DNA of 64,000 bases, taken from positions 434,001 to 498,000 of the forward strand of contig FJUW01000011.1 of the NCBI GenBank assembly GCA_900074885.1. The letters are read 5' to 3'. A program made the position numbers and the translations under genes. Position 1 is the stretch's first letter. Every line of letters starts with the position of its first letter. The notes under the pieces were generated by a model. The model was given only the letters and a program-made list of their open reading frames with translations, did no database searches and was not told the origin of the DNA. Source of the stretch: Rhynchosporium graminicola (taxonomy: Eukaryota > Ascomycota > Leotiomycetes > Helotiales > Ploettnerulaceae). Below, piece after piece: positions 32,098 to 44,518 of this stretch.

Positions 32098-34986
32098 TCA
32101 GATGCACAATTCATCTTCACTATCGCTAGGAGCGGCGACTTTCATTGACCTGGTCCTCAGGGTCCTGGCTGACTTTACTTTACGCGGACGGCGAGCGTTA
32201 GATGTCCCTGCATTTTTAATGTTTTTTAAAGTTTGCCCGCTTTGAGATGAAGATGATACAGAGAGAATGCTCAACTCATCATCACTGTCGTCAAATATCT
32301 GCCACGCTTGACTTGAGCGAAGTACCCTCCTTCCCATTCTTGGTGCTCGATCCACGAACTCGCGACATCCTGTAGATTCGGGGCTGGCGTCTGAGACTGC
32401 TGACGAAGCGCTGGAGACAATTGAATGTTCGAAACCGTGCCAGGAGTTCGAGTTGCAAAGAAGTTTGCCTTGGAGTCGGGGTACGCGTTCGATCAGAGGC
32501 CGTTCGAGAGACGCTATGCTAGCAAGTGATTTGGATGATCCGTACACGATAAGTGACTGTTCCATGGATGAGACTTCCATTTTGCTCGCTTCATCTTCTG
32601 ACCCGGATTCCAGGACTTCCTGTGATCCATCCGAGTTGATCTCGTCCTCAGAATCTACTAGCCCTACATCTTCGAGGAGCGGACCCTCATTACCCTCGGA
32701 CTCGGACATCTCAAGTCCTGAACCACTGGGTGATCCTGCTAGAGATTGCACTCGCACTGAGTCATCAAAGTTGGGACTGCTGAATGGGGAAGAAGTAGCA
32801 TGTACCACCGGACCAGGCCGTTTCTCGAGCCTCCTTACTTTTGGTGCAGGTCGATATGGAGTGTCGCACTCAAATTCATCGGCAAAAGCTTTCGGCGCAA
32901 TGATCCTTGACCTAGTAGCAAGTGCAGGTGTTGCAGTCACCCACTCGCCAATGCCTTCTTCCCAACGAAAACCGCTCACATGATCGTCACATCCCTCCTC
33001 ATTCAGCCCATGTAGACTTGTGTCGAGATCGAGCATTCTTGCACAGAATTTAGTATCCATGCTGGAAGCGTAGTCGATGTGCTTCCGATCTGGTACTTTC
33101 TGCGCAAAGGCAAAAGCGCTGTCTACGATTAAACTGTGGATGATATTGCTACCGTTCTTTTCAGATGAAGATGTCTCCAGGACCTGGTGAATTCGCTCGA
33201 GGTGCTCGAATCCTAGGCTAGAAGATACCCTTCCACAACATCTGGCGACCTGGCAGACAAAGCTGACGGCCTGAGCGTATGCGGACGAAGCCCCTGAGCT
33301 GTTACCCTTTAGCTGCAGTCCGGTCAGTAGTGAATCGATCAGTGAATCATCTGGGTCAGTCGAGCTCAAGCTTTCTTCTCGGACAACGAGGTTTGACAGC
33401 AACAGCAAGATCTGGATATCGGAGGTTCCACACTGGATCAGACATTTCTTCAGAATGACGATAACATGGTCGTATCCAGTGCGGGTAGGGCTTTCGATAC
33501 AGTTGTTTTGTTGATCTTCCCTGCTTAGCCGTACGATCGACGAGAGAATGGTAAGAAGACTCGAGAAGGTGTTCTTGGCGGCTTCGGTGACTGCATTGCT
33601 AATTGAATTTGATGGATTTGCCCCAGCGAAAGAGAGAAGAGGTAAAGCACTATCTACGAATGCAACAGCATCCTCGTCGATGATACCGGGAGTAAGGTGT
33701 TGAATAGCTCGGGTCCAGACTGAACCCAATTCTTTAGTGGCAAGCCATTCGACAGGAAGAAGTCCATTTGCGAGAATGTTTGATAGCTCCCTGAACTGAA
33801 ATGAGGTACGGCTAGTGAAATCGTAAAAGCTTGACAACATCGAGAGTGGACAATCCAGTGTATCGTACAGTGTTTTGGGACTTGCGTACATTCTCGAAGA
33901 TAATAGAGCTGAAAGAATAGACTGAGCTTCGTCAATTGCAAATGTGTTAATGCAGAGTGCAATTAAGACACCGCAGAATTCATCGTCGAATACACCCAAC
34001 TGGATAGCATCAAGTATAACTTGGATCCCATGCGATCGAACAATGACTTTTAAGCGTTTCCATCCATGCCCAGATGAACCGAAAGACTCTAATTCGTCAT
34101 AGATTTCAGTCGAGATGTCTCTTTGGTAGAGCGCCGTCTTGCTACCTGTTTCTTCCATGTGGGCCTCAAGCAAGCCTTCTTGCTGGCTAATGTAACGCGG
34201 TACTGTACGAAGAGCCATCGATAGCAACGATCTTGGACCTTTTGTCTTTGTCCTCTCCTCCGATCTATCCTGTGTTGTGGCTCGAAGCAACGCCTCTAGC
34301 CCATGATAAATACCCTCATAAATTGTATACCGCGTGGCTGTAACCTTCTGCCGTAGATCTCGCAAAGTTCGGCATGGCTGGAACGAACCTCCTCCATCGG
34401 CGGCCGCAGGTCGTGCTCGAGGACGCTTAATCCCCCTCACAGTCTCTATCGGTGGTTCCTCATCTGCTACCCATAGTGGCGCTTGTGGTACAGAATTCTC
34501 GCCTCTAGCTCGAGCAAGTATAGGTGTTGGAATAGTAACCTCCCCAGGAGTAAAAGATTTCCTCCCTTGCTTCGAAGAAGAGCCTTGCGATCCACCTTTC
34601 GTAGCTTCGAAGCCATTTAAGCCTCGTCCTCCTCTCCCAGAATATGTCTGTCTGATTCGCTTCTTGGTTTTGGTCCATTCTGTGTCCACCGCTTTAGATT
34701 GATACTGTGCTGCTGCCTTTCCCTTACTGCAAGTACTCTTTCCCGTCGACTGAAATCGCGACAGATCCTTCTTCAGAATAGCAACTCTCGAGGTTAAGGC
34801 TCGCAATAGTCGATGGCATCGCGCAGATGTCCATTCTTGCTCCTGGTCGGCATTGAGTAGTCTTGTATTGATTGTTGATTCGTGCCGTCGAATTGGTGTG
34901 TAGGTATTTGGATTGCTGCTTGGAAATGGTACTTCTAAGTCCATGGTGTACGTCTGGCACAATGTCAACAAACCGGTCTGTGACAT
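32098..34986 (-). CDS. Large fungal protein of unknown function (962 aa)
   Basis: Single exon of 962 codons. ATG 34986 is the first; ATG 34944 (MDLEVPFPSSN) is a possible alternative giving 948. I do not recognise the family. The N-terminus has a short helical segment, RCHRLLRALTSRVAILKKDL (about residues 57-76), with nearby basic and Gly-rich stretches. Residues about 200-640 look alpha-helical and globular, with many Leu/Ile-rich helices that could form a repeat-like solenoid. From about 690 on it is Ser/Glu/Asp-rich and disordered, with SEDE-type acidic runs and basic patches near the end (RRPRKVKSARTLRTRS). This composition suggests a nuclear or chromatin-associated protein, which is inference only. 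It is divergent to CLU1 across about 475 bp. Confidence 0.8.
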   Translation of the reverse strand: MSQTGLLTLCQTYTMDLEVPFPSSNPNTYTPIRRHESTINTRLLNADQEQEWTSARCHRLLRALTSRVAILKKDLSRFQSTGKSTCSKGKAAAQYQSKAVDTEWTKTKKRIRQTYSGRGGRGLNGFEATKGGSQGSSSKQGRKSFTPGEVTIPTPILARARGENSVPQAPLWVADEEPPIETVRGIKRPRARPAAADGGGSFQPCRTLRDLRQKVTATRYTIYEGIYHGLEALLRATTQDRSEERTKTKGPRSLLSMALRTVPRYISQQEGLLEAHMEETGSKTALYQRDISTEIYDELESFGSSGHGWKRLKVIVRSHGIQVILDAIQLGVFDDEFCGVLIALCINTFAIDEAQSILSALLSSRMYASPKTLYDTLDCPLSMLSSFYDFTSRTSFQFRELSNILANGLLPVEWLATKELGSVWTRAIQHLTPGIIDEDAVAFVDSALPLLSFAGANPSNSISNAVTEAAKNTFSSLLTILSSIVRLSREDQQNNCIESPTRTGYDHVIVILKKCLIQCGTSDIQILLLLSNLVVREESLSSTDPDDSLIDSLLTGLQLKGNSSGASSAYAQAVSFVCQVARCCGRVSSSLGFEHLERIHQVLETSSSEKNGSNIIHSLIVDSAFAFAQKVPDRKHIDYASSMDTKFCARMLDLDTSLHGLNEEGCDDHVSGFRWEEGIGEWVTATPALATRSRIIAPKAFADEFECDTPYRPAPKVRRLEKRPGPVVHATSSPFSSPNFDDSVRVQSLAGSPSGSGLEMSESEGNEGPLLEDVGLVDSEDEINSDGSQEVLESGSEDEASKMEVSSMEQSLIVYGSSKSLASIASLERPLIERVPRLQGKLLCNSNSWHGFEHSIVSSASSAVSDASPESTGCREFVDRAPRMGRRVLRSSQAWQIFDDSDDELSILSVSSSSQSGQTLKNIKNAGTSNARRPRKVKSARTLRTRSMKVAAPSDSEDELCI

Positions 34987-35460
34987 GGAAATAATTGCAT
35001 ACTCCGAATCTTTCTAACAAGAAGCAATGGCAATATTCACGGCGCGTGCAATGATTATCAAAAAGGAAGCAATGTTTGTTGTAGATTTGGATTGTAAGAG
35101 AACAAAGGCAATGAAGTCCAGCTCTAATTATTTGGTGTTGTTGAGATTGGTTTGGAAATCTTCAGCCCGGTGAATGTAAACAAGCCCCGACCGATTGGCT
35201 AGTGCCACCTCATGCAAGGCTGTTGACAGTCGCCGGGCTCCACCGGGTGCCCCCCCTGCACCTCGAATAAAATTCCATTCACGACTCGAATCTCTACACT
35301 GCTTCTCCTGAAATACTCTGTATTCTCTTCCTCGATTTTGCAAAACTTCTACCATTGTCCTGTATCAAAAGTCACCGTCTCTCCTTATCTGCATATCTTG
35401 GTTTAGTTTGGGAATTATTGCTTGCTTTATCTGTACTCTATCTTCGAATCTTTCTTCAAT
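34987..35460. promoter_or_regulatory. Divergent promoter region, 962-aa gene / CLU1
   Basis: 474 bp lie between the two divergent start codons, so both promoters must lie here or extend into the coding regions. A CT-rich leader precedes the CLU1 ATG. No specific site is identified. Confidence 0.5.
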
Positions 35461-38400
35461 ATGGCAGAAAACAATGACGCAAAGACTGTTTCCCCTGGTA
35501 CGTTGGTTGACAACATCGATGCACTGTTCGCAGATTCAATTGGATTCGCATCATTCTTACAGCACGTTTGAATTCTACTAACCAGATTCCTGACAGAAAC
35601 ACCAGCGGCGGATAGCCCCAACAAAACCACCGACCTAGAGCATGCGACCACCAATGGAAAGGCTGAAGGGGAGGAACAAATCGAAAGTATGACTTAAAAT
35701 ACCATTCCATATCAGAATATGCTGGAGCTATTGGACGAAATATGCTGATTTCTGCAAAGCTATCTTCCAGTTGACCGTCAACTTGCCCCATGAGCCCAAG
35801 AAGATCCAAATCATGGTATGACTTTTGTCCCCAGGGCCAATGCAAGTACTTACATGAATAGGTCTCTTCGCAAGAAGCGATGCATGATGTACGCCAATCG
35901 GTCATCGAGACACCAGGAACATTCCAATACTCGTGTTTCCATCTTCAACACAAGGGGCAACGTATCAACGAATTTATCCAGATCTCGGAAGTGGAGGGAC
36001 TCACACCCGAATCTGAATTGACCCTCGTTGAGGATCCATATACTGAGAAGGAAGCGAGACTACATGTTGTCAGAGTCAGAGAGCTCATTGGTGCTGCAGG
36101 GGATCGGACGGATACTCTACATGGTGTCCTCTCCGGTCTCTCTCTTCACGATTCCGTGACAGCTAGTGAGAACTCTGCAGACGGCACAGCTGCCCACCCA
36201 ATGTCTGCATACGATTTCGAAGCTCCTGGTGTGCTTTCGAATCTCTTGCCACAGGCTCAGGATCCCGCCCCCAAGACCGTAAAGTCAATATCAGTGTCCC
36301 CTTGGAACCCTCCACCATACCATCTCAGACAAAAGGGACATCTACTGTACATTCAAGTAACGACAATCGAGGGGGAGCAGTACCAGATCACCGCCCATGT
36401 ATCCGGCTTCTACGTTAATAAGTCTTCGAATGCAAAATTCGATCCTTTCCCACGTGCCGCACCAAAGGCATACTCAGCTCATTCACTGCTAAACCTGCTT
36501 TCCGAGCTGTCTCCTGCCTTTGATGCTTCATTCCAGAGACTACAGGAATTCAACGGCATTAAGGAACCTCTGGCAACCTTCCAAATAACAAATGCAACCC
36601 CCGCAAGCCCTTGGGTAGTACCGAACTCTACATCAACTCTAGTTTCACACCAGCCGGACATTACTCGAACACAGGAAAGTTATCTGATATCTGGTATTGA
36701 GAATACAGAGACTCTGAGAGATTGGAACGAGGAGTTCCAGTCGACAAGAGAGTTACCAAAGGAGACTGTTCAGGATCGAGTTTTCAGAGAACGATTGACC
36801 TCGAAACTATTCGCTGATTACAATGAGGCAGCTGCCAGAGGTGCCATCCTGGTTGCTCGAGGAGAAGTTGCGCCTCTTAATCCCACCGAGGATAGAGATG
36901 CTCAGATTTTTGTTTATAACAATGTCTTCTTTTCTTTCGGTGCGGATGGTGTTGGCACTTTTGCCTCCGAGGGAGGAGACGAAGCTGCTAGAGTCGCGAC
37001 TGGAAAGGACGTTATGGGTATTCGAATGGTCAATCAATTGGACATCGACGGCCTTTTCACTCCCGGCACAGTAGTCATCGACTACATGGGAAAGCGACTC
37101 GTTGGCCAAAGTATCGTTCCTGGTATTTTCAAGCAGCGTGACCCAGGAGAGAACCAGATCGATTATGGAGCGGTTGATGGAAAGGAAGTCGTTGCCGCGG
37201 ATGAACGATTCGTCCCTGTATTTGAGAAGTTATCAAAGGCTTTGAAGGTCAAGCAGCATGCCGTTTGGGATAAGGCTGGTAAGAGGCACGTCCTTGAAGG
37301 TAGTGTGGAAACCAAGGGCCTTCTTGGCACAGATGGCCGAAAGTATGTTCTTGATTTGTATCGCATTACACCTCTGGACATTTCCTGGATGGAAGAATAC
37401 GGGACTGCCATTGGCAGTCCTGAACAGGTGAACGGGGCAAGCAAGAGTGCATATCCTCATAGAATGACTGTTTTGCGACCAGAACTCATCGAAGCTTACT
37501 CGAAGTCCAAATTACGCGAGTGGGTCAATGGGGAGTTGGAGAAGAGACGTGCAGCACAACCCGAGAAGGCTGATAACAAGGCAATTGAAGGCGAGGATGC
37601 CTCGAAGAAGGAAGAAGCGACAGAGGCATCTGATGAAGAGAAGAAGGTCTCATTAGAAGAGAATCCCGACTTCGACAAGGAGCGAATCGACATCTCCAAG
37701 TTTAGCTTCTCCCTTAACCCTGATGCGTTCAGCGGACAAAAGCCAGAGACTGATGCCGATAAGGAAGAGATGGCCAAGGATGAGCAGGACGTTAAACTCG
37801 CATGCGATTTCCTCCGAGCGACTGTACTCCCAGAATTGATCAGTGATTTGAAGGAGGGCGACGTTGGCTTCCCAATGGACGGTCACTCATTGAGCCGACT
37901 GTTGCACAAGAGAGGTATCAACATCAGATACCTAGGCAAGCTAGCCGGGCTTGCTGAAGGCAAAAGACTCGAATGCCTGCGAGCTCTCACACTACAAGAG
38001 ATGGTTTCTCGAGCATTCAAGCATGTTGCCAGCAAATATCTACGATATCTGCCAACACCGCTGACCGCTTCTTGTATTGCTCACCTTCTTAATTGCTTGC
38101 TTGGGACTGGCTTGAACCCGAAACCAAGGGCTGACATTGATGAGAGTATGGCTGCTCTCTACCCGGAGATCGATCTGGACTTCCAAAAGGTGTCTCCGGA
38201 AAGCTTGCGCAAGGAAGTTGAGGGCGAGATCCTCAGACGGTACCAATATACCATTGAAGACTCTTGGGTCGCCAATATCAAGCCAGTGCAGCTCCTGCGG
38301 GAGGTTTCCCTGAAGCTTGGCTTACAACTTGAGTTGAAAGATTACCTTTTCACTCCTCATCAGACCAACGGTGCTGTTGAGCTTGCTTTTAATGGGAACA

Positions 38401-39533
38401 CCAAAGATAATGTGCCCAATGGTGAGAAGACCAGCAAGAAGAAGAAGAAGGCTCGTGATGGATCCCCAGCTTCAATCCCATCAGCGAAGGTCTCGACCCC
38501 TCATACCTTCGCTCCAGACGATATTATCAACATTGTCCCAGTTATCAAGGAAGCTTCTCCTCGAAGTTCCCTTGCCGAGGAAGCTCTCGAGGCTGGTCGT
38601 ATCTCAATTATGCAAAATCAGAAGAAGCTTGGTCAAGATTTACTTCTTGAGTCTCTGTCCTTGCACGAGCAGATCTATGGCATTATTCATCCCGAAGTGG
38701 CCCGAGTTTACAACACTCTATCCATGCTTTATTATCAGCTGGAGGAGAAGGAGGCCGCAGTAGAGCTCGCTCGCAAGGCTGTCATTGTTTCCGAGAGGAC
38801 TCTCGGTGTCGATAACGCAGAGACCCTCCTAAGCTACCTCAACCTGGGACTCTTCGGCCATGCGAACGGAGAGACCAAGCAGGCACTGATATATATCAAG
38901 CACGCTCTGGAGCTCTGGAAAGTAATCTACGGGCCCAACCACCCCGACTCCATCACCACAATCAACAACGCCGCGGTCATGCTCCAGCACTTAAAGGAGT
39001 ACCATGAGTCTCGCCTCTGGTTCGAGGCGTCCCTCGCAGTCTGCGAGTCTGTCTTCGGCACAGACTCCATTAACGCCGCAACCCTCCTCTTCCAGCTAGC
39101 GCAAGCTCTGGCTCTCGACCAAGACCCTAAAGCCGCCGTCAACCGCATGCGACAATCCTACAACATCTTCCTTGCCGCTCTCGGGCCCACTGACAAGAAC
39201 ACCAAAGAAGCCGAAAGTTGGCTCGAGCAGCTCACGCAAAACGCCGTTTCGATTGCCAAGCATGAGAAAGATGTCGAGGCTCGTCGTCTCCGTGCCGGCA
39301 TTCAAGTTTCTCCACGGGTGACACTCGGCCGGACACGTCCTCAACCTCAAGTCGGTCAGACTGCTGAAGCTACTTCTGGACGTGATCCGAGAAAAGGACT
39401 CGACTCCCGTAGTATTGATGAGTTGCTAAAGTTCATCGAGGGAACAGACGCCAAGAATAACACACCTAAGAAGCGCCCTGGCCGCAGCACGAACCCTAAA
39501 CGTCGCGGTGGTTCCAGCGCTCCTGTATCATAG
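35461..39533 (+). CDS. CLU1: CLU1/TIF31 clustered-mitochondria protein
   Basis: Exons are 35461-35497, 35597-35686, 35760-35815 and 35862-39533, giving 1284 residues, the usual length for the family. Introns are 99, 73 and 46 bp. CLU1 is an RNA-binding cytosolic protein needed for normal mitochondrial distribution and is also found with eIF3. Domains in order: an N-terminal ubiquitin-like CLU_N region (about 42-120, TVNLPHEPKKIQIMVSSQEA); the CLU domain (about 330-590, including RLTSKLFADYNEAAARGAIL); a charged linker; an eIF3 p135-type domain (about 640-860); and tetratricopeptide repeats (about 985-1170, including HPEVARVYNTLSMLYYQLEE). The tail is basic (KKRPGRSTNPKRRG). The start ATG at 35461 and three short 5' exons restore the CLU_N domain, which a start at 35880 would lose. 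Confidence 0.95.
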
Positions 39534-40702
39534 AACTCAACACATAAAAAACTAGGGTAGAGGGGAATGAAAATCTGGAGGGCTAAGGGCAGGGAAAGGA
39601 AGCATCATGGGCGGCGTATGAGTTCTCGATGCGATGGCTTTGTTTGTTTGACGGTGTGCTGAAGTTTGCTTTCTCCTTGCATATTTAGTAGCTGAAAATT
39701 TGATGGCGGTATGTACTTGTATATGTACGACATGGATCTCGCTTTCTACTCTCACGGCCGATAGGATCGAATGTGTGCATAGCTGCCATCTCCTGTAATT
39801 TAGACAGACACTAGGTTAGAAAGACCGGGTATAATCAAGAGAGACCCCTCCCTCCTCAAATCGATATTTGTCGCTTCTGCATATGAGTTGTGATTGTTAC
39901 AACGTACTAAACAAAGAGTCACCCACATTGTCCGCAGAATTTGTCGCAGTGGGAGCAAAAGATGATAAGACAATTATCACAGCTACTTTCCTTCCTCTCT
40001 TCTCCATAGACATAAAGCTCGGTTACATAAGCCTAGCCAATTGAACTCTGGAGAATTTCCTTCATGTTTTTCTCGTAGTGCTCTGATTAATCATATCAAT
40101 AATTGGTAATCACATAAGATACTTAAGGAAAACTTGTGACATTCTCTCAGAAGTGTCCTGGACCCTTTTAGATATTCCATGACTTTTGATATCGTTGTTC
40201 GATTGTATTGCCACTTCCGGAGAGAGAGAAAGAAAGAGAGAGAGAGAGCCAGAAACGACAATCTGCCTGTCGTTCACTCTTCCTGAATCTTGTCAGATAT
40301 CCGCGAACAGATGGAAGGACAGGATATTCGTAAAATCACGGAGTCTCAGGATACTCTGTAGATCATTTCTTTGCGTATTATTTTATTAGTATGGGACTCT
40401 CATATCAGTCGACTGTGAGAGAACATCAGGAAGTCAAAAGGCAAGCAGTAGTTAGGTGGCTACTTGTAGTTACTGAGATGGAGTGTGTTACCCTTCGGTT
40501 GTAGGAGATTTTATTGATGCTGCCTACTCAACCACTTGGAGGAAAAAGACGAGAACCTTGTCAACAACATTAAACTCGTGACTTCTTTTCTCTTTTCCGA
40601 GGTAGGCTTTTAGTCTGCTTTGGTCTGCTGAATCTGAAACGGTGGCTATAGTCATAATTCATTACATACCTAGGGACCTTAGCTATTCTCGGTTCGGACG
40701 CA
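39534..40702. other. Intergenic, CLU1 3' flank to retrotransposon
   Basis: No gene is seen. It contains the CLU1 3' UTR and ordinary-looking intergenic DNA up to the CAGTC target duplication at 40703. Confidence 0.5.
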
Positions 40703-40707
40703 CAGTC
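40703..40707 (+). repeat. Target-site duplication, left
   Basis: CAGTC immediately before the 5' LTR, identical to 49407-49411. Confidence 0.85.
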
Positions 40708-40841
40708 TGTAATGTCACTGGATTTGTACCTAGCTAGTAGCGCATAGACCTCTCCCTCCCATAGCTTTCTTTCTAAGGTCTCCAGACCTTCTCTATAATA
40801 TAATAACGCTTCTTAAGAGGTTCTATTCCTATACCTTTTCT
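40708..40841 (+). repeat. 5' LTR (134 bp)
   Basis: Begins TGTAATGTCACTGG and ends ATACCTTTTCT. It differs from the 3' LTR at 11 sites by my count, all transitions; at 10 of them this copy carries the A or T. The terminus is TCT instead of the canonical CA. Confidence 0.92.
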
Positions 40842-40858
40842 AGTGACTACCGTAGGGA
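40841..40858 (+). other. Candidate primer binding site
   Basis: The bases TAGTGACTACCGTAGGGA start at the last LTR base. If the A at 40842 is a RIP product of G, the site reads TGGTGACTACCG, which would pair with a tRNA ending in CCA. The one-base overlap with the LTR makes this tentative. Confidence 0.35.
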
Positions 40859-43537
40859 GAGATTAAGCTGTATCTCTATCTACTAGTAATTCTTTCGTGC
40901 TTTAATTTCTTCTCCAGAAGAAACTACCGAGTATAGTAATAGTACTAGTAGTACCTAATACTACTATAGCGCCTAAGATATCTAGATCGCCTTAAAATTT
41001 CGGGCATAAGCCCTTAGTAAACCCCAGATATCGACAGAATATCTACGAAGAATCCTATAGTATTAGAAGGCCTTAAATTATAAGGATATATACCCTCCTA
41101 GCTATACGTGACTATTTACACTAAGCACCTCTATATATTTCAGGATTCTTCTAGGCCTTAGAAACAGTAGAAGGAAGTATCTAGATCCACTACCTGCAGC
41201 TTCCCTAAGGATAATAACCCTATATCCGAGTATAGAAGTCATATCCTAAGTAAAGATTATCTCGAAATCCTATATCCTAGCTCTTCCCTTCGAGAGCCTC
41301 GAGTGATATAAACCGGCCCTGCTATCTCCTTTTCGAGCCCACCTCGAAACAAGAATATTACCGCTAACTTGGCTTCGAGCCAACTATAGATAATATTAAC
41401 GCTAAAAGCTGAATAATACTACTATAACTAGCCATAATCACTATAATATATTAACGACACTTAGTACTCTAGTAGTAAAGAATCTAACGAAATTAATTCT
41501 TCCTTCTAGGAGTTAATAAATAATATACTTATATAATCGACTAGGATATACCCTGACTACTAAACTTCAGAATCTAACGCGGTAGATTCAGTACCTCCTC
41601 ATACTATTTTATAGCCCTTATATATAAATCTCTATAAAGAACTAAAGGGATTAACTCGAAAGTTCTCTAAATTTCGAATTTTCGAGAACCCGAATATCGA
41701 AGAGCTTACCTACCCTATCTTAGCTCGAGCAGTCTCGAAGCTAACCTTACCTTTCCCTGCAACTTCTGCGTAGCTTCCCCTAAGCTAATCTAGTACTATA
41801 TTAGTAGCTAAGATAAACTCTATATATTAACTTTCTAGCTAGAAGATATTATAACCCTTAAGATATAGTAGCTACGACGTATCAGGGGAATTATTAATTA
41901 TATAGTTATATATACTAGAGTCTCTAGAATTTATATTAATTTTCTAAACTTTCGTATTAGTTAAATATTTAATAGGAATAAGCTCTATACCTAATACTTA
42001 TTATTATAAGCTAAAAAATATCTAAGAGAGTATAACTTCTTAAGAATTATCTGCTCTATTAATACTAAAGAAGCTACTAAATATAGCTTAAACCTAAAAC
42101 CTCTAATAATCAGTATAGATAACAAAGCTATTATAGCCTCTATATTAAGATAACACGATTATAAAAGAGGGAGGAGAAACACTAGAGGTAGCTGAAATAC
42201 TAACTCCTCTATAAGCCTTTAAGGTTTCTATCTTCGATTAAAGCTATATAATATATAATTAAACTAAGCTTAGAGAAATAATAGAGTAGCTAAAAGAAAG
42301 AATTTAGTAGAAATTGAACTCTAAGATAGATATTAAGGCTGCTCGAGAGAAAGTTAAGGAAGGTAGGAAAGGTAATATATCTAGAATATTTAGAATAAAG
42401 ATATCCCGATTTAAGAGAGCTAAGGACTTCTATAGTAATAGAGATATACTAGTAGTATAATAGCTAGACTATCTAGACTATGACTTTAAGGTAGAAGGTC
42501 TAATACTACTAGCTCTAACTTATCTTAGAGCTATTACTATATTACTTAGTAGAGATACTTTAAGGCGTTTCCGATCAGATACTAAGATAAAAGAGATTAT
42601 ATAAAATAGAATATATATAAGTAAAGAAAAGAAGTAAGAAGTTATCGAGTAGCTTAAAACTCAGTATCTAGACGATAAACTGCCCTTAGAGGAAGTAGAT
42701 ATTATAGCTAAAGTATTAAATCTTATTTAGGGAGAATATAAAAATCTCACCTCTTATTACTACTATACTACTACTCTCCTTAAACGTATAGGAGTTACTA
42801 ATATTAAGAAGAGTCTAGGAGAACCTTTATTACTTAAGAAGACCTCTGATAAGTATATCCTTATCTCTCTTACCTAGGCTTTTATCTATAGAATTAAAGA
42901 TAATAAGCTAAGAGTTTATACTTTAAATAATAATATTCTACACGTTCTATACTTATAGAGAACGTATAAGGTGCTTTATCTATCGTAATAGTTAATTAAG
43001 GCGCAGGAGAAAGTAGAAGAAGAGGTAGAGAAGAGAAAGTACTTTAATAGACTAGAAGAGTATATCGCGTAAGCTATAAGAATACCTATATATATTATAT
43101 TAGCTACTTATACCTAGAATACGCTTACCTATAGAGTGCAGACTAATACTAGTGTTTCGAGTTAGTAAAATAGTTCTTCGGGCCTACCTCAGAATCCTTC
43201 GAGCTCCTATTAATCTAAGCAGAATTCTTCGAGTGCCTTACCTACTTATCTACCCTAATTATAGCCGATTCTATAGCTTACTACCCCTCTAACCTTAAAT
43301 ACTTAAATAACGCAGGTAGCTAGGAGTAGAACTAGGTACTAACTTTAGTAATACTAGCTACCTTACTATCGAAATAACTTTAATATAGGCGACAGATAGT
43401 AGTTATATCCCAGAAACGGAATATAAACTAATATTAATACTTCTACTAATATTCCTCCTTTATAACCGGCGTGAGAAAGCTTAAACCTATATATTAATAG
43501 GACCCTAGTATATAACTCTAAGAGGGATAGTATCCTC

Positions 43538-43579
43538 TGCATTAGCTATAGATATTACAGCTACTTTAAGTCAGCTTAC
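43538..43579 (+). pseudogene. Gag zinc knuckle, Cys/His replaced by Tyr
   Basis: Fourteen codons read C-I-S-Y-R-Y-Y-S-Y-F-K-S-A-Y. The spacing is exactly C-x2-C-x4-H-x4-C, with the second Cys, the His and the last Cys all changed to Tyr. Each change is explained by one RIP-type transition (TGY to TAY, CAY to TAY). Confidence 0.75.
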
Positions 43580-44488
43580 CTAAATATTATATTACCTTTT
43601 TAAGAGCGTGCGCACCTGAAATAAATTATATTCCTAGAAACTACTACCTAAGTATTATATACTTAGCTATAGGGAGACTTTTATAGTATCGAAGGACCTA
43701 GAGCTATAGATAATAAGGTTCCTTTTAGCACCTCTAAATTATTATCGATAATATCTGTAATATTAGCTTCTAGCTCAGATAGAGTTAGTATACTAAGCTT
43801 AATAGAAATAACCTTATTTAATTAATTTATATAAGCTAGATCTACTAAGTTAAGAAATAAGGCGAGAAAAGCGAAAGCTATAATTATACTTCTAGATAAC
43901 TTATAGTACTAAGTAGAGTCCGTAGAGATATTAGGAAATAAGGCAGAAAGAGAGGAGGAAGATAAAGGTATTTATACTAGAGTAATATATAGGACCCGGA
44001 ATAAGAAATATATAAGGATTAATATTCCTAAGGAGTAGGATATAGCTAAGGAACTAGAGGTAGTTACTTAAGGATCTAGACTAAGGTCTACGATAAAGGA
44101 AGATAGGAAGAAAGGGAGATAATTAAGAGAGATAGTTAAGTATAAAGGATTAGGACTAGTTAATTTCAAGGACCTAGCTACTAGTATTAATATCACGATA
44201 AATCTTCTAGAATTATTTCAGATATCCTTAGAGATATTAAAGTAATTTCGTAAGCTATCTACGCGTCGTAATCAAAAGAAAGTAAACCTGAAGTCTTCGA
44301 CTGAGAATAGTATACCTAGACCTAGATCTATATAAGCTTTATCAGTAGCTATCACTAGGAATTTGAAGCTTACCTAAGTTACGCTACGAGTTCATCTAGC
44401 TAATAAGGCCTAGAAGGTTCCTAGGAAGATAAAAGTAGTAGAAAAGGGTAAAGCTATAATCGTGGAATTAAAAGTTAGTATATATTCT

Positions 44489-44518
44489 ATAGATTAAGGC
44501 TCTGATCTAGTTATTATA
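44489..44518 (+). pseudogene. Retroviral-type aspartic protease relic
   Basis: Codons read I-D-stop-G-S-D-L-V-I-I. If the stop TAA derives from CAA, the site would be DQGSD, a form of the aspartic protease motif seen in some fungal gypsy elements. Confidence 0.65.

Noticed and set aside
32453..32983. 176-codon plus-strand frame
   Set aside because: It is antisense to the acidic, Ser-rich end of the 962-aa gene and is composition-driven.
35880..35905. CLU1 starting at ATG 35880
   Set aside because: Three short upstream exons restore the CLU_N domain and a normal family length, so 35461 is preferred.
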